A DNA stretch of 28,231 nt from DATFMP01 sp035266845 (lineage in GTDB: Bacteria; SAR324; JACQKK01): NCBI GenBank assembly GCA_035266845.1, contig DATFMP010000080.1, forward strand, positions 1 through 28,231, given 5' to 3'. The translations under genes and the position numbers were made by a program. The notes under the pieces are model-generated. The model saw only the letters and a program-made list of their open reading frames with translations, searched no databases and was not told the DNA's origin. Of this stretch, positions 16,867 to 24,901 are shown in pieces (within the stretch, counting starts at the first letter, position 1; the number at the start of each line of letters is the position of its first letter).

Positions 16867-17886
16867 GTGAGCGAACCGACGATGCGGGCCATGGTGCTGC
16901 ACGAGCCGGCACCCATCGGCACCGCGCCGCTGCGCGCCGAGGACTGGCCCCTGCCGCAGCCGGGCGCGGGCGAGGTGCGCCTGCGGGTGCACTGCTGCGC
17001 GATCTGCCGCACGGACCTGCACGTGATCGAGGGCGAGCTGCCGCGCCAGCGCCTGCCGCTGGTGCCGGGGCACCAGGTGGTGGGCGTAGTGGATGCCGTG
17101 GGGCCAGGCTGCTCGCGCCTGCGGCCAGGCACGCGGGTGGGCGTGGCTTGGCTGCGCGGCACCTGCGGCACCTGCGAGTACTGCCGATCCGGGCGCGAGA
17201 ACCTGTGCGAGGGCGCGCGCTTCACGGGCTACCACGAACACGGCGGCTACGCCGAATACGCCTGCGTGCCCGAGGCCTTCGCCTATGAGATTCCCCCGGC
17301 CTTCGACGATGTGCACGCCGCCCCTCTGCTCTGCGCGGGCATCATCGGCTACCGCGCCCTGCGGCGCAGCGACCTGCCGCCGGGCGGCTCGCTGGCCATC
17401 TTCGGCTTCGGCTCCTCCGCGCACGTGGTGCTGCAGATCGCCAAGCACCGCGGCTGCCGCGTGTACGCCGTCTCGCGCGGCGGGCGGCACTTGGCGCACG
17501 CCCGGGAAATGGGTGCGGACTGGGTCGGCAAGGACCCGGCCGGCCTGCCCGAGCTTGTGGACAGCGCCATCGTCTTCGCGCCCGTGGGCGAGCTGGTGCC
17601 GCCGGCGCTGGCCGCCCTCAAGAAGGGCGGCACGGTGGCCCTGGCCGGCATCTACATGACCCCCGTGCCCCCGCTGGACTACGAGGCGCACCTGTTCTAC
17701 GAGCGCAACCTGCGCTCCGTCACGGCCAACACGCGCGAGGATGGGCGTGGCCTGCTGGCCGAGGCGGCGGCCATTCCCATTCGCCCGGACGTGACCCCCT
17801 ACCCCCTGGCCGAGGCCAACCGCGCCCTGCAGGACCTCAAGGCCGACCGCATCGCCGGTACGGGCGTGCTGGTGATGGAAGGCTGA
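16867..17886 (+). CDS. Zinc-dependent alcohol dehydrogenase (MDR superfamily)
   Basis: This medium-chain NAD(P)-dependent dehydrogenase is 339 aa from the GTG at 16867, which follows an AAGGA site. Catalytic zinc ligands are Cys47 (CAICRTD), His69 in VPGHQVVG (Gln replaces the common Glu) and Cys156 in LLCAGIIGY. The structural zinc lobe C-x2-C-x2-C-x7-C runs from Cys100 to Cys114. The Rossmann fold follows with a degenerate FGFGSSAHVVLQIAKHRG. It resembles AdhA/'zinc-binding alcohol dehydrogenase family' enzymes; its substrate cannot be told. It lies 64 nt downstream of the Kelch gene and may be read from its own promoter. Confidence 0.92.
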   Translation: MSEPTMRAMVLHEPAPIGTAPLRAEDWPLPQPGAGEVRLRVHCCAICRTDLHVIEGELPRQRLPLVPGHQVVGVVDAVGPGCSRLRPGTRVGVAWLRGTCGTCEYCRSGRENLCEGARFTGYHEHGGYAEYACVPEAFAYEIPPAFDDVHAAPLLCAGIIGYRALRRSDLPPGGSLAIFGFGSSAHVVLQIAKHRGCRVYAVSRGGRHLAHAREMGADWVGKDPAGLPELVDSAIVFAPVGELVPPALAALKKGGTVALAGIYMTPVPPLDYEAHLFYERNLRSVTANTREDGRGLLAEAAAIPIRPDVTPYPLAEANRALQDLKADRIAGTGVLVMEG

Positions 17887-17999
17887 ACTCTCCCCTGGCC
17901 AGCCCGCGGCGGGCGGGTCACAATGGGTGCTCACCGAATCGCCGTGCGCCGCCCGCTCCCGCGGCGGCTGCGCGGCAGCCCCCATCCCGGAGCACTTCC

Positions 18000-18398
18000 A
18001 TGGCCGTTGCCGTACCCGCGTCACATCGCGATCTGCTGGAGAACAAAGCCCTGGCCTACCTGTCCTGCCACCTGAAGGACGGCTCGATCCTCGTGAACCC
18101 TGTGTGGTGCCTGGCCGAGGGCGATACCATCGTGGTCAACTCCGCCGAAGGGCGCCTGAAGGACCGCGCCATGCGCCGCAACCCGCAGGTGACCGTCTGC
18201 ATCGGCGACCCCGCGAATCCCTTCCGCTACCTGGAGGTGCGCGGGCGGGTGCAGGAAATCACGACCGACGGCGCGGACGCGATGATCGACCGCCTCGCGC
18301 AGAAGTACTTGGGCGTGGACACCTACCCCAACCGCCGCGCCGGCGAGGTGCGCGTCACCTACCGCATCGTGCCGGACAAGGCGGTGGCGCGGGGGTGA
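18000..18398 (+). CDS. PPOX-class F420/FMN-dependent flavoprotein
   Basis: This 132-aa protein has a split-barrel flavin-binding fold of the pyridoxamine-phosphate-oxidase-like class, often annotated 'PPOX class F420-dependent enzyme'. It matches the family order: PASHRDLLENKALAYLSC, DGSILVNPVWC, the cofactor-binding NSAEGRLKDRAMRRNPQVT, FRYLEVRGRV, then LAQKYLGVDTYPNRRAGEVR near the C-terminus. The cofactor (FMN, F420 or haem) cannot be decided. Its last 40 nt overlap the 3' end of the convergent three-Cys-motif gene, which looks like an insertion scar. Confidence 0.88.
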   Translation: MAVAVPASHRDLLENKALAYLSCHLKDGSILVNPVWCLAEGDTIVVNSAEGRLKDRAMRRNPQVTVCIGDPANPFRYLEVRGRVQEITTDGADAMIDRLAQKYLGVDTYPNRRAGEVRVTYRIVPDKAVARG

Positions 18399-19129
18399 GG
18401 TGCTGTAGCAGCCTCAGGAACCAGTGGCGGTAGGTCGTTCCAGGTGCGGCCCTCAAGGAGTCGTCCGGCCTTCTTCTTGTTTGTCCCTCCCCACTGTTTG
18501 AAGAAGAACGGAACTTCTGCGGCTGCACACTGGTCCCGGATTTCGGTGACCCACGACTCCGCCATCGGGCGGGCCTTGGGTCCAGATTCGCCGCCTACGA
18601 TGGCCCAGTGCACGCCATCTAGGTCGATCCGACCCAAATCCTCCAGAAGGGGCTCAAAGGAAACAAACCGCACTTTGGCTGGGGTCCGGCGGAGGTGGTC
18701 AATGCGATGAAGGTATGCACGCGACTCCACGCTGACCCCCATCCAGACATTCTGAGGCCAATCGATTGCCTGCCCAATCGATTCCAGCCGCGAAGCGCGC
18801 TTGGTGAGTACCTGAAATCGATGCCACCAAGCTTCACGCATGACGTCGACAACACGAAAGACAAACTCATCGGGCACGCTCTGATGAAGCAAGTCACTCA
18901 TAGAATTAACGAAGATCGTCTGAGGCTTCTTCCATTTGAGCGGCAGGTCGAGTGCATGACTGTGCAAGGTTAGCCTAAAACCATCCCCGTAGTTCGGCTG
19001 CCCCATGGCCTGGAGCCGCAGCGCCATTCGCTCTGCGTAGCAGTTCTTACAGCCGGGGCTAATCTTGGTACATCCCGTTACGGGATTCCAGGTCGATTCA
19101 GTCCATTCTATCGTTGAACCGCGAGCCAT
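18359..19129 (-). CDS. Three-Cys-motif protein, phage Gp37/Gp68 family (DUF5131)
   Basis: The 256-aa protein belongs to the Gp37/Gp68 (DUF5131) family, seen in phages and in variable bacterial loci. Its N-terminus, IEWTESTWNPVTGCTKISPG then CKNCYAERMA, has a C-x6-C-x2-C cluster (Cys20, Cys27, Cys30). This spacing suggests an iron-sulfur or radical-SAM-like site but is not the classical CxxxCxxC. Further conserved pieces are FVNSMSDLLHQSVPDEF, FQVLTKRASRLE, WMGVSVES, FVSFEPLLEDLG, VGGESGPKARPM and FFKQWGG. Homologues usually end shortly after the element seen here as GRTWNDLP; the extra ~21 residues run into the 3' end of the PPOX gene. Its ATG overlaps the tcmP stop (TAATG), implying translational coupling. 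The biochemical role is unproven. Confidence 0.9.
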   Translation of the reverse strand: MARGSTIEWTESTWNPVTGCTKISPGCKNCYAERMALRLQAMGQPNYGDGFRLTLHSHALDLPLKWKKPQTIFVNSMSDLLHQSVPDEFVFRVVDVMREAWWHRFQVLTKRASRLESIGQAIDWPQNVWMGVSVESRAYLHRIDHLRRTPAKVRFVSFEPLLEDLGRIDLDGVHWAIVGGESGPKARPMAESWVTEIRDQCAAAEVPFFFKQWGGTNKKKAGRLLEGRTWNDLPPLVPEAATAPHPRATALSGTMR

Positions 19130-20037
19130 TAGCGCAGGTTCCTCAGCAAGTGATTTGCTATATTGAGCGCAATGGGCGCCCCCCGTTCGTTGGCCGCCGC
19201 AAAGCAGAGCAGGTAAAGGGGACTATTGACCGAGTTCCGAAGCACACCAGGATCTTTGGCCACGCCAGGAAACTTCTCCTGGAGCCGCCGGTTGAAATAT
19301 CTGCCGATGACATCGACCTTTGCCTTAACCACGTGCTCTTCAACTTCACCAAACAAATTGGTCGCCGTCTCACCCCGGTAGAATTCATCATACCAGTCAG
19401 GCGTCCCGAGGAGCTTGTCTAAGCGTCGGCGCCATGATTCGGGAATGTCACCCGTCTTGGTCAGCAACCTGTTGACACCAACCCCCAATGGGAAAAGCAG
19501 CCAAAGGTCGATCGCCTTTGTCCCAGCTACTGCTTCAATTGTCTTCCATTCGACCTGCATCCCGTACGGATCCAGAAACAGCACAGCCCGCTCGCTGCGC
19601 CAACTCCCTCCGCACAGGTCCTGGATCTCTGAGTTGGCATCACCACGGCGAATATCAATGTCGTCCGCAAGCTCGGGAAACTCGGTCTTGAGTGCCTCAA
19701 GCTGCTCGCAGCGATTTTTTTGTCGCTCGACAAAGATGTACTTGTCGAACCTGGGCCGAGTCCTGAGAGCGATACGCGCGGAGCCATCCAGGAGAGCTTG
19801 GGGCTCCGGTCCACCCAAATCCGGCAAATCCAGCGTTAAGGACGACTCGTCGCCCTGACGCGCCTCAATGGACCCCGACCCCGCGAATGCGTCGATGTAC
19901 GACTTTCTGAAGGTCTGACCCTTGAGTGCCGTTGTATAGCTCGTCAAGTAACGCTCAAGCACTTCCAGCTTGGCGGTCGTCCATTCTCCGCCGAAGCGAT
20001 GTGCACTATGATTCTGATCTCTCTTATCTGTCGCCAT
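19129..20037 (-). CDS. tcmP: Three-Cys-motif partner protein TcmP
   Basis: TcmP is defined by its regular pairing with the three-Cys-motif protein; the pair is intact here. From ATG 20037 it is 302 aa; a GTG at 20052 would add five residues. YIDAFAGSGS (Asp-x-Phe-x-Gly-x-Gly, residues about 47-56) looks like methyltransferase motif I. VLFLDPYGMQVEW (DPYG near 156) resembles a DPPY-type catalytic motif, so a SAM-dependent methyltransferase fold is likely. The middle includes KYIFVERQKNRCEQLEAL. The substrate is unknown. Composition by eye is near 50% GC, well below its neighbours, which suggests horizontal transfer together with the downstream gene. Confidence 0.92.
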   Translation of the reverse strand: MATDKRDQNHSAHRFGGEWTTAKLEVLERYLTSYTTALKGQTFRKSYIDAFAGSGSIEARQGDESSLTLDLPDLGGPEPQALLDGSARIALRTRPRFDKYIFVERQKNRCEQLEALKTEFPELADDIDIRRGDANSEIQDLCGGSWRSERAVLFLDPYGMQVEWKTIEAVAGTKAIDLWLLFPLGVGVNRLLTKTGDIPESWRRRLDKLLGTPDWYDEFYRGETATNLFGEVEEHVVKAKVDVIGRYFNRRLQEKFPGVAKDPGVLRNSVNSPLYLLCFAAANERGAPIALNIANHLLRNLR

Positions 20038-20040
20038 AGG

Positions 20041-20064
20041 TGAGCAGTACACCCGTACAGCTCA
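20041..20064 (-). promoter_or_regulatory. Inverted repeat just upstream of tcmP
   Basis: On the plus strand TGAGCAGTAC (20041-20050) is followed by ACCC and GTACAGCTCA (20055-20064), a 10-nt arm pair with 9 of 10 matches. It sits 3 nt ahead of the tcmP ATG. It could be an operator for a dimeric repressor, or a 5'-UTR hairpin controlling ribosome access; no obvious Shine-Dalgarno is seen there. Confidence 0.5.
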
Positions 20065-20198
20065 TTCGTCGATCCTTTTTTGACTATCATTGTGAGTGGT
20101 GCCGCAAATGGCGCAGCACGTTGGAGAACCGATACGTCTTCCTTGGCTGTGATGGCCCGCGCTAAATGTCTTGCTGCCAGCCGTGGGCAATTAGCCCC

Positions 20199-20945
20199 CT
20201 ACCCGCCGATCTTGCCCTCGCTGAAGGGCGGCACGTGGTCTCGTTCCAGGAAGTCGGCGATGTCGTGGGCCGGCCGGGCTGGGTCGCTCAGCTTGCCCTG
20301 TTCGTGGAACTCGTGGAAGCGCTGCACGGAGGGGAAGTCCTCCGCGGTCACACCGCGAATGTGGGTCTGCATGTCGGTGTTCACCACGCCCGGCTCGTAG
20401 CTGTAGACGGCGGCATCCCGGTGCAGGGTGGGGGGCGTGTGCTCGGCCTCGTCGAGGAACACCTTGCCGGCCATCAGCAGCGCGGCCTTGGTGGAGCAGT
20501 AGGCCGCCCAGCCCGCGCGGCCGTTCACCGCCGCGCCGGAGGAGACGTTCACAATGCGCAGCGGCGTGTGCCCGCAATGGGCCACGAAGAAGCCCATCAG
20601 CCACACGGGCACCACGCTGTTGACTATGAACGCCCGCGCCAGATCGGGCAGCGCCAGCTTGTGCATGGGCATCACGGGCTCCAGCAGCGCGGCGTTGTTC
20701 ACCAGCCCCATGCGCCGGAAGTCGCGCGCGGGGAACTCCGTGGCGAAGTCGTCCGTGAAGTAGCGCTGCACCGCGTCGGCATCGGAGAGGTCCAGCCGCA
20801 CATGGGTGTAGCGGTGGTCGTGCAGGGCGGCCTCGCGCCGTGCGATGCCCACCACCTGCCAGTTGCGCTCCAGCAGCAGCTCGGCCACGGCCTGGCCGAT
20901 GCCCGCGCTGGTTCCGGTCACCACGCACAGCTTTTCGCTATCCAT
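20199..20945 (-). CDS. Short-chain dehydrogenase/reductase (SDR)
   Basis: This 248-aa NAD(P)-dependent oxidoreductase has cofactor motif TGTSAGIG (residues 10-17), LVNNAA near 81-86, catalytic Ser135 or Ser136 in VNVSSGAA, Tyr149 and Lys153 in AAYCSTKAALL, and a PGVVNTDMQTHIR segment after the active site. The Tyr-Cys-Ser-Thr-Lys pattern and overall look are closest to sepiapterin-reductase/YueD-like SDRs, but the substrate cannot be assigned. The start follows GGAGGGAGA. It is transcribed toward the tcmP cassette, with 134 nt between its stop and the tcmP upstream hairpin; no terminator is obvious. Confidence 0.9.
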   Translation of the reverse strand: MDSEKLCVVTGTSAGIGQAVAELLLERNWQVVGIARREAALHDHRYTHVRLDLSDADAVQRYFTDDFATEFPARDFRRMGLVNNAALLEPVMPMHKLALPDLARAFIVNSVVPVWLMGFFVAHCGHTPLRIVNVSSGAAVNGRAGWAAYCSTKAALLMAGKVFLDEAEHTPPTLHRDAAVYSYEPGVVNTDMQTHIRGVTAEDFPSVQRFHEFHEQGKLSDPARPAHDIADFLERDHVPPFSEGKIGG

Positions 20946-21271
20946 CGGGTCTCCCTCCGCCATCCATCCATTGCAGTTGGTTGCCGGCCACGACTGCCGG
21001 CCGGTGCTGCCGCCATTGTTCCCCCATGCCGGGGTCTCTGACAACTGGAGCACCGAGGGCCGCGTGACGCAGGGCCGGGGCACCCCGGGAGGCGGCGTGA
21101 TGCAGGGCCGGGCGGCCGCCGGTGATGGACGCGCCCGGTGTCGCAAAGCGGGGCCGACCGGGCCGGGCGCCTGGAATTCGGCGGGCGGTGCCTGCTAGAA
21201 TGGTTCGCCCGTGCCCGCGCCCCGCCTGGGGTCTTCGGGCGGGCACGGCTCACCAGGAAAGAGGAGCACCC
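20946..21271. other. Divergent intergenic region between SDR gene and small membrane-protein gene
   Basis: No supported gene. It holds a pair of 18-nt direct repeats, listed separately. I see no convincing promoter hexamers, RNA gene or terminator. The last 15 nt include the AAAGAGGAG ribosome site of the downstream gene. Confidence 0.4.
21062..21112. repeat. Two 18-nt direct repeats, 33-nt period
   Basis: GCGTGACGCAGGGCCGGG (21062-21079) and GCGTGATGCAGGGCCGGG (21095-21112) differ at one base and are spaced 33 nt apart in the divergent intergenic region. They could be paired binding sites for a regulator of one or both divergent genes, or a simple duplication. Confidence 0.4.
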
Positions 21272-21730
21272 ATGGAGAACCTGTATCCCTTGCTGTTCGG
21301 GCTCGTCGGCACCGGGGTGATGAGTCTCGTGCTCTACGCAATCGGCCAGGCGGAAGGACCGACCGCCGCCATGGTGCGGGGCGTCGGCAGCTCCATCACC
21401 ACGCCCGTCGGCGGATCGCTGGTGCCCGGCGGCGCCGTGCACATCGTGGCCGGCATCGTCTTCGCCTACCTCTACATGGGCCTTGGCCATGCCTGGGCGC
21501 CACTGGCGCCAAGCCTGCTGGTGCTGCTCGGTCTGGTGGTGGGGCTCGCGCGCGGCATCGCGGTGAGCGCCGTGCTGGGCATGCTGGCCTTCGATCAGGA
21601 TCCCCTGGGCCGCATGTCCCTGGCCGGCCCCGGCGTGGGCGCCATTCACGTGCTCGGCACCCTGCTCTACGGCCTCTCCCTGAGCCTCCTCTACGGCTTC
21701 ATCCCGGCGGACCGGATGCTGATGTTCTGA
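21272..21730 (+). CDS. Small 4-helix membrane protein, function unknown
   Basis: The 152-aa product from ATG 21272 is well supported by AAAGAGGAG upstream; the frame extends upstream without sense. Four hydrophobic segments are seen (about 5-24, 47-68, 77-103 and 124-147), with conserved-looking polar points VHIVAGIVFAYLYMGLGHAW and GPGVGAIHVLGTLLYG. Two histidines fall within or next to helices. It may belong to the DUF6789-type membrane proteins, but I do not recognise it securely. It lies 168 nt ahead of the Fe-ADH gene on the same strand. Confidence 0.7.
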   Translation: MENLYPLLFGLVGTGVMSLVLYAIGQAEGPTAAMVRGVGSSITTPVGGSLVPGGAVHIVAGIVFAYLYMGLGHAWAPLAPSLLVLLGLVVGLARGIAVSAVLGMLAFDQDPLGRMSLAGPGVGAIHVLGTLLYGLSLSLLYGFIPADRMLMF

Positions 21731-21898
21731 CGCACGGGCGACCCGGCGAGGGCCGGCCCCCGGGCACCGCCCGTGTGGCGCCGGTTGTCAGGCGCAAGGG
21801 CAGTGCCGTACCATGAGGGATGCGGGGTTCCGCCGGGGCGTGGCACCGATGCCGGCCGCGCGTTCCGCAGCCTCGCCCCACCCATCGCAACGGCAGCC

Positions 21899-23173
21899 AT
21901 GAAAGACACCGTCTTCACCATGCGCTCCACGCCCTACAAGTTCGGCGTGGGCGTGACCGACGAGATCGCGGCGGACCTGCAGGCGCTGGGTCTGCGCCGT
22001 GTGCTGGTAGTGACCGACCCGGGCATCGTGGCCACGGGCGTGCCGGGGCACGTGCTGGAGCTGTTGCAGGCTGCGGGGCTGGAGCATGCGCTGTACGACC
22101 AGGTCAGCGTGGAGCCCACGGACGTCTCCGCCAAAGCCGCCATCGAGTTTGCCCAGGGCTACGAGGCCGACGGCCTGCTGGCCATCGGCGGGGGCAGCGT
22201 GATGGACACGGCGAAGATCATGAACCTGTATACCTCGCACCCCGCGCCCTTCCTGGACTACGTGAACGCGCCCATCGGCGGGGGCCGGCCCGTGCCGGGG
22301 CCGCTGCGGCCGCTGGTGTGCCTGCCCACCACGGCGGGCACCTCGTCGGAGAACACGTCGGTGGCCGTGATCGACGTGACGGAGCTGCAAGTCAAGACGG
22401 GCATCTCGCACCAGTACCTGCGGGCTACGCTGGGGGTGCTCGACCCGAAGAACTGCCTCACCGTGCCGCCCATGGTAACGGCCTGCTCCGGCGCGGACGT
22501 GCTGACCCACGGCGTGGAGAGCTACACCAACCTGTACTACAACGAGCGCGAGGCGCCGGCCCGTCCCGCCGATAGACCGCCCTACGTGGGCGCCAACCCC
22601 ATCAGCGACATCTGGTGCGAGCAGGCCATCCGCCTGGTGGTGGAATACCTGCCCCGCGCCGTGCGCGACGGGCACGACCTGGAGGCGCGCGCGCAAATGA
22701 TGATGGCCACCATCTACGCCGGCATGGGCTTCTCCAACGCGGGCGTGCACATCCCCCACGCCATGGGCTACCCCATCGCGGGCAAGGTGCGCGGCTTCCA
22801 TCCGGCGGATTACCCGGCCAAGAAGCCCCTGGTGCCCCACGGCATGTCCACCGCCCTCGGGGCCCCGGCGGCCTTCGAGTGGACGGCCCAGGCCAAGCCG
22901 GAGCGTCACCGGCAGGTGGCCACCTGGATGGGCGTGGAGACCCACGGCCGCGATGCGGAGAGCGCCGGGGCCGCCCTGCGCGAGGCGATGATCCGCTTCA
23001 TGCAGACCATCGGCATGCCCAACGGCCTGCGCGCCGTGGGCTACGACACGCCGGACCTGCCCGCGCTGGCCGAGGGCGCCATGGCCCAGAAGCGGCTGAT
23101 GGACCTCTCCCCTCGCCCCGTGCACACCGAGGACGTGGCGCGCATCCTGGAGCGCTCCCTGACCATCTGGTAG
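21899..23173 (+). CDS. Hydroxyacid-oxoacid transhydrogenase-like iron-containing alcohol dehydrogenase
   Basis: The 424-aa protein is a group III iron-containing alcohol dehydrogenase. It most resembles ADHFE1-type hydroxyacid-oxoacid transhydrogenase, which oxidises 4-hydroxybutyrate while reducing 2-oxoglutarate to 2-hydroxyglutarate. Visible features are nucleotide-binding IGGGSVMDTAK (96-106), PTTAGTSSENTSVAV, GADVLTHGVESY, and metal-site histidines in SNAGVHIPHAMGYPI and LVPHGMSTALGAPA. The N-terminal MRSTPYKFGVGVTDEIAADL is typical. An insertion of Arg/Pro-rich residues (APARPADRPPY) occurs after the Tyr-rich loop. Calling it a transhydrogenase rather than an ordinary Fe-ADH is inference from overall pattern. 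It stands alone, 106 nt ahead of the PLD gene. Confidence 0.85.
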   Translation: MKDTVFTMRSTPYKFGVGVTDEIAADLQALGLRRVLVVTDPGIVATGVPGHVLELLQAAGLEHALYDQVSVEPTDVSAKAAIEFAQGYEADGLLAIGGGSVMDTAKIMNLYTSHPAPFLDYVNAPIGGGRPVPGPLRPLVCLPTTAGTSSENTSVAVIDVTELQVKTGISHQYLRATLGVLDPKNCLTVPPMVTACSGADVLTHGVESYTNLYYNEREAPARPADRPPYVGANPISDIWCEQAIRLVVEYLPRAVRDGHDLEARAQMMMATIYAGMGFSNAGVHIPHAMGYPIAGKVRGFHPADYPAKKPLVPHGMSTALGAPAAFEWTAQAKPERHRQVATWMGVETHGRDAESAGAALREAMIRFMQTIGMPNGLRAVGYDTPDLPALAEGAMAQKRLMDLSPRPVHTEDVARILERSLTIW

Positions 23174-23279
23174 CGCGCCGCCGCCGCGCCCGCCGCGGCA
23201 CAGGGCCGGGCAGTCGCACGAGCGGCCGGGCCTCGCCCCGGGGCCGGCCGGCGCCTTCGCCGGCAGCGACGGAGCCACC

Positions 23280-24857
23280 ATGAGCCGTCCCCTGCGCCCG
23301 AGCACAGGCCGGCTGGCCGCTGCGCTGCTGCTGAGCATCGCGCTGACCGCCGGGTGTGCGCTGCTGGTGTCGCGCAGCCCGCGGGAACCCTCCTTCGCCT
23401 ACCCGGACACGCAACAAACGGCGCTCGGCCGCGAGGTCGCCCGGCTGACGGCAGGCCACGACGGGCAGTCCGGCTTCCGCCTGCTCAGCGATGGCGTGGC
23501 GGCCTTCACGGCCCGCGTGGCGCTGCTGCGGGCGGCCGAGCGCAGCGCCGACCTGCAATACTACTTCTGGCGCGACGACCGGCTGGGCCGGCTGCTGGCC
23601 GCCGAGGCGCTGCGGGCGGCGGACCGCGGCGTGCGGGTGCGCATCCTGCTGGACGACGTCTACGTGGGCGCGCCGGACGACCTGCTGGAGGATCTGCGCG
23701 GTCACCCCCACGTCCACATCCGCAGCTTCAATCCGCTCTCCCTGTGGCCCTTCTGGAGCCTGGACTGGCTGTTCAGCAGCGCCCGGGCCAACCGCCGCAT
23801 GCACAACAAGGCGTTCGTGGTGGATGGCCAGGTGGCCATCGTGGGCGGCCGCAACATCGGCGACGAGTACTTCGAGGCCCACGAGGAGGTGCGCTTCGAC
23901 GACATGGACGTGCTGGCCGTGGGCCCGGTGGTGGCCCAGGTGGCCACCGCCTTCGATCGCTACTGGAACAACGAGTTGGCCGTGCCCCTGCGGGATTTGC
24001 AGGGCGCGGAGAAACCCGGCGCCCTGGTCACGGCCCGCCGGCTGGCGCAAGCGCAGGAGGACGCGCTGCGCGACTCGCCGTATGGGCGGGCGCCCCCGGC
24101 GGAGACCCTGCTGGCGGGCGTGCCGGCCCTGCAGTGGGGTGTGGCCCAGGCGCTCTACGACGACCCGGAGAAGGTGCTGCACAGCCCGGACGACACCCGC
24201 ACGCACCTGCTCACGAAGGCCCGCCCGCTGATTGGCGGCGTGCAGTCCGAGCTGATGCTGATCACGCCCTACTACGTGCCCGGCAGTGCGGGGGTGGAGG
24301 CCATGCGGCGGCTGGTGCAGCGCGGGGTGCGGGTGCGCGTGCTCACCAACTCCCTCGCCTCCACGGACATCCTCCTCACCTACGCGGGCTACATGCCCTA
24401 CCGGCTCGGGCTGCTGCGCGCGGGTGTGGAACTGTACGAGGCCAAGCCCTTCTCCCCGCGGCCGCCACGCCGGGATGCCTGGCTGCGCTTCGCGTCGCGT
24501 TCGCGCCTGCACACCAAGCTCTACGTGATCGACCGCCGCCGGCTGGTGGTGGGCTCGCTGAACCTGGACGCCCGTTCCATGCGGCTCAACACGGAGCTGA
24601 TGATCCTGCTGGAGAGCCCCGCGCTGGCGCGCAGCGTCACCGACTGGTGGGATGCGCACATCGCCACGGTGGCCTACCGCCTGGAGCTGATCGAGCCGCC
24701 GGACACCGAGCATCCCCCGTACGGCATCCGCTGGGTCGGCCGCCCGGACGGCCCGGACGGCCCGGTGCAGCGCTGGCTCGTCGAGCCGGAGACCGGCTTC
24801 TGGACCCGCTTCGGCGCCGCCCTGCTGTCCCTGCTGCCTATCGAGGACCAGCTCTAG
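23280..24857 (+). CDS. Phospholipase D-family protein, cardiolipin synthase C-like
   Basis: The 525-aa protein carries two HKD motifs: His175-x-Lys177-x4-Asp182 in HNKAFVVDGQVAIVGG, and HTKLYVIDRRRLVVGSLNLD near residue 410. That is the two-active-site architecture of PLD/cardiolipin synthase enzymes. The N-terminus is a leader ending LTAGC (Cys26), so it is probably a lipoprotein; ClsC (YmdC) homologues have a similar layout. The sequences LQYYFWRDDRLGRLLAAEAL and RRMHNKAF...GGRNIGDEYF are characteristic of the ClsC branch. It probably exchanges or hydrolyses phosphodiester bonds of phospholipids at the envelope. The start at 23280 follows GCGACGGAG. Confidence 0.9.
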   Translation: MSRPLRPSTGRLAAALLLSIALTAGCALLVSRSPREPSFAYPDTQQTALGREVARLTAGHDGQSGFRLLSDGVAAFTARVALLRAAERSADLQYYFWRDDRLGRLLAAEALRAADRGVRVRILLDDVYVGAPDDLLEDLRGHPHVHIRSFNPLSLWPFWSLDWLFSSARANRRMHNKAFVVDGQVAIVGGRNIGDEYFEAHEEVRFDDMDVLAVGPVVAQVATAFDRYWNNELAVPLRDLQGAEKPGALVTARRLAQAQEDALRDSPYGRAPPAETLLAGVPALQWGVAQALYDDPEKVLHSPDDTRTHLLTKARPLIGGVQSELMLITPYYVPGSAGVEAMRRLVQRGVRVRVLTNSLASTDILLTYAGYMPYRLGLLRAGVELYEAKPFSPRPPRRDAWLRFASRSRLHTKLYVIDRRRLVVGSLNLDARSMRLNTELMILLESPALARSVTDWWDAHIATVAYRLELIEPPDTEHPPYGIRWVGRPDGPDGPVQRWLVEPETGFWTRFGAALLSLLPIEDQL

Positions 24858-24901
24858 ACTCTGCTTCTGAGCCGGTTCGGTGCCATGAGGTTGCGGCCCT
24901 T

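Noticed and set aside
20037..20052. GTG at 20052 as the tcmP start
   Set aside because: It adds only MYCSP and lies within the inverted repeat. The ATG at 20037 is preferred, though this is not proven.
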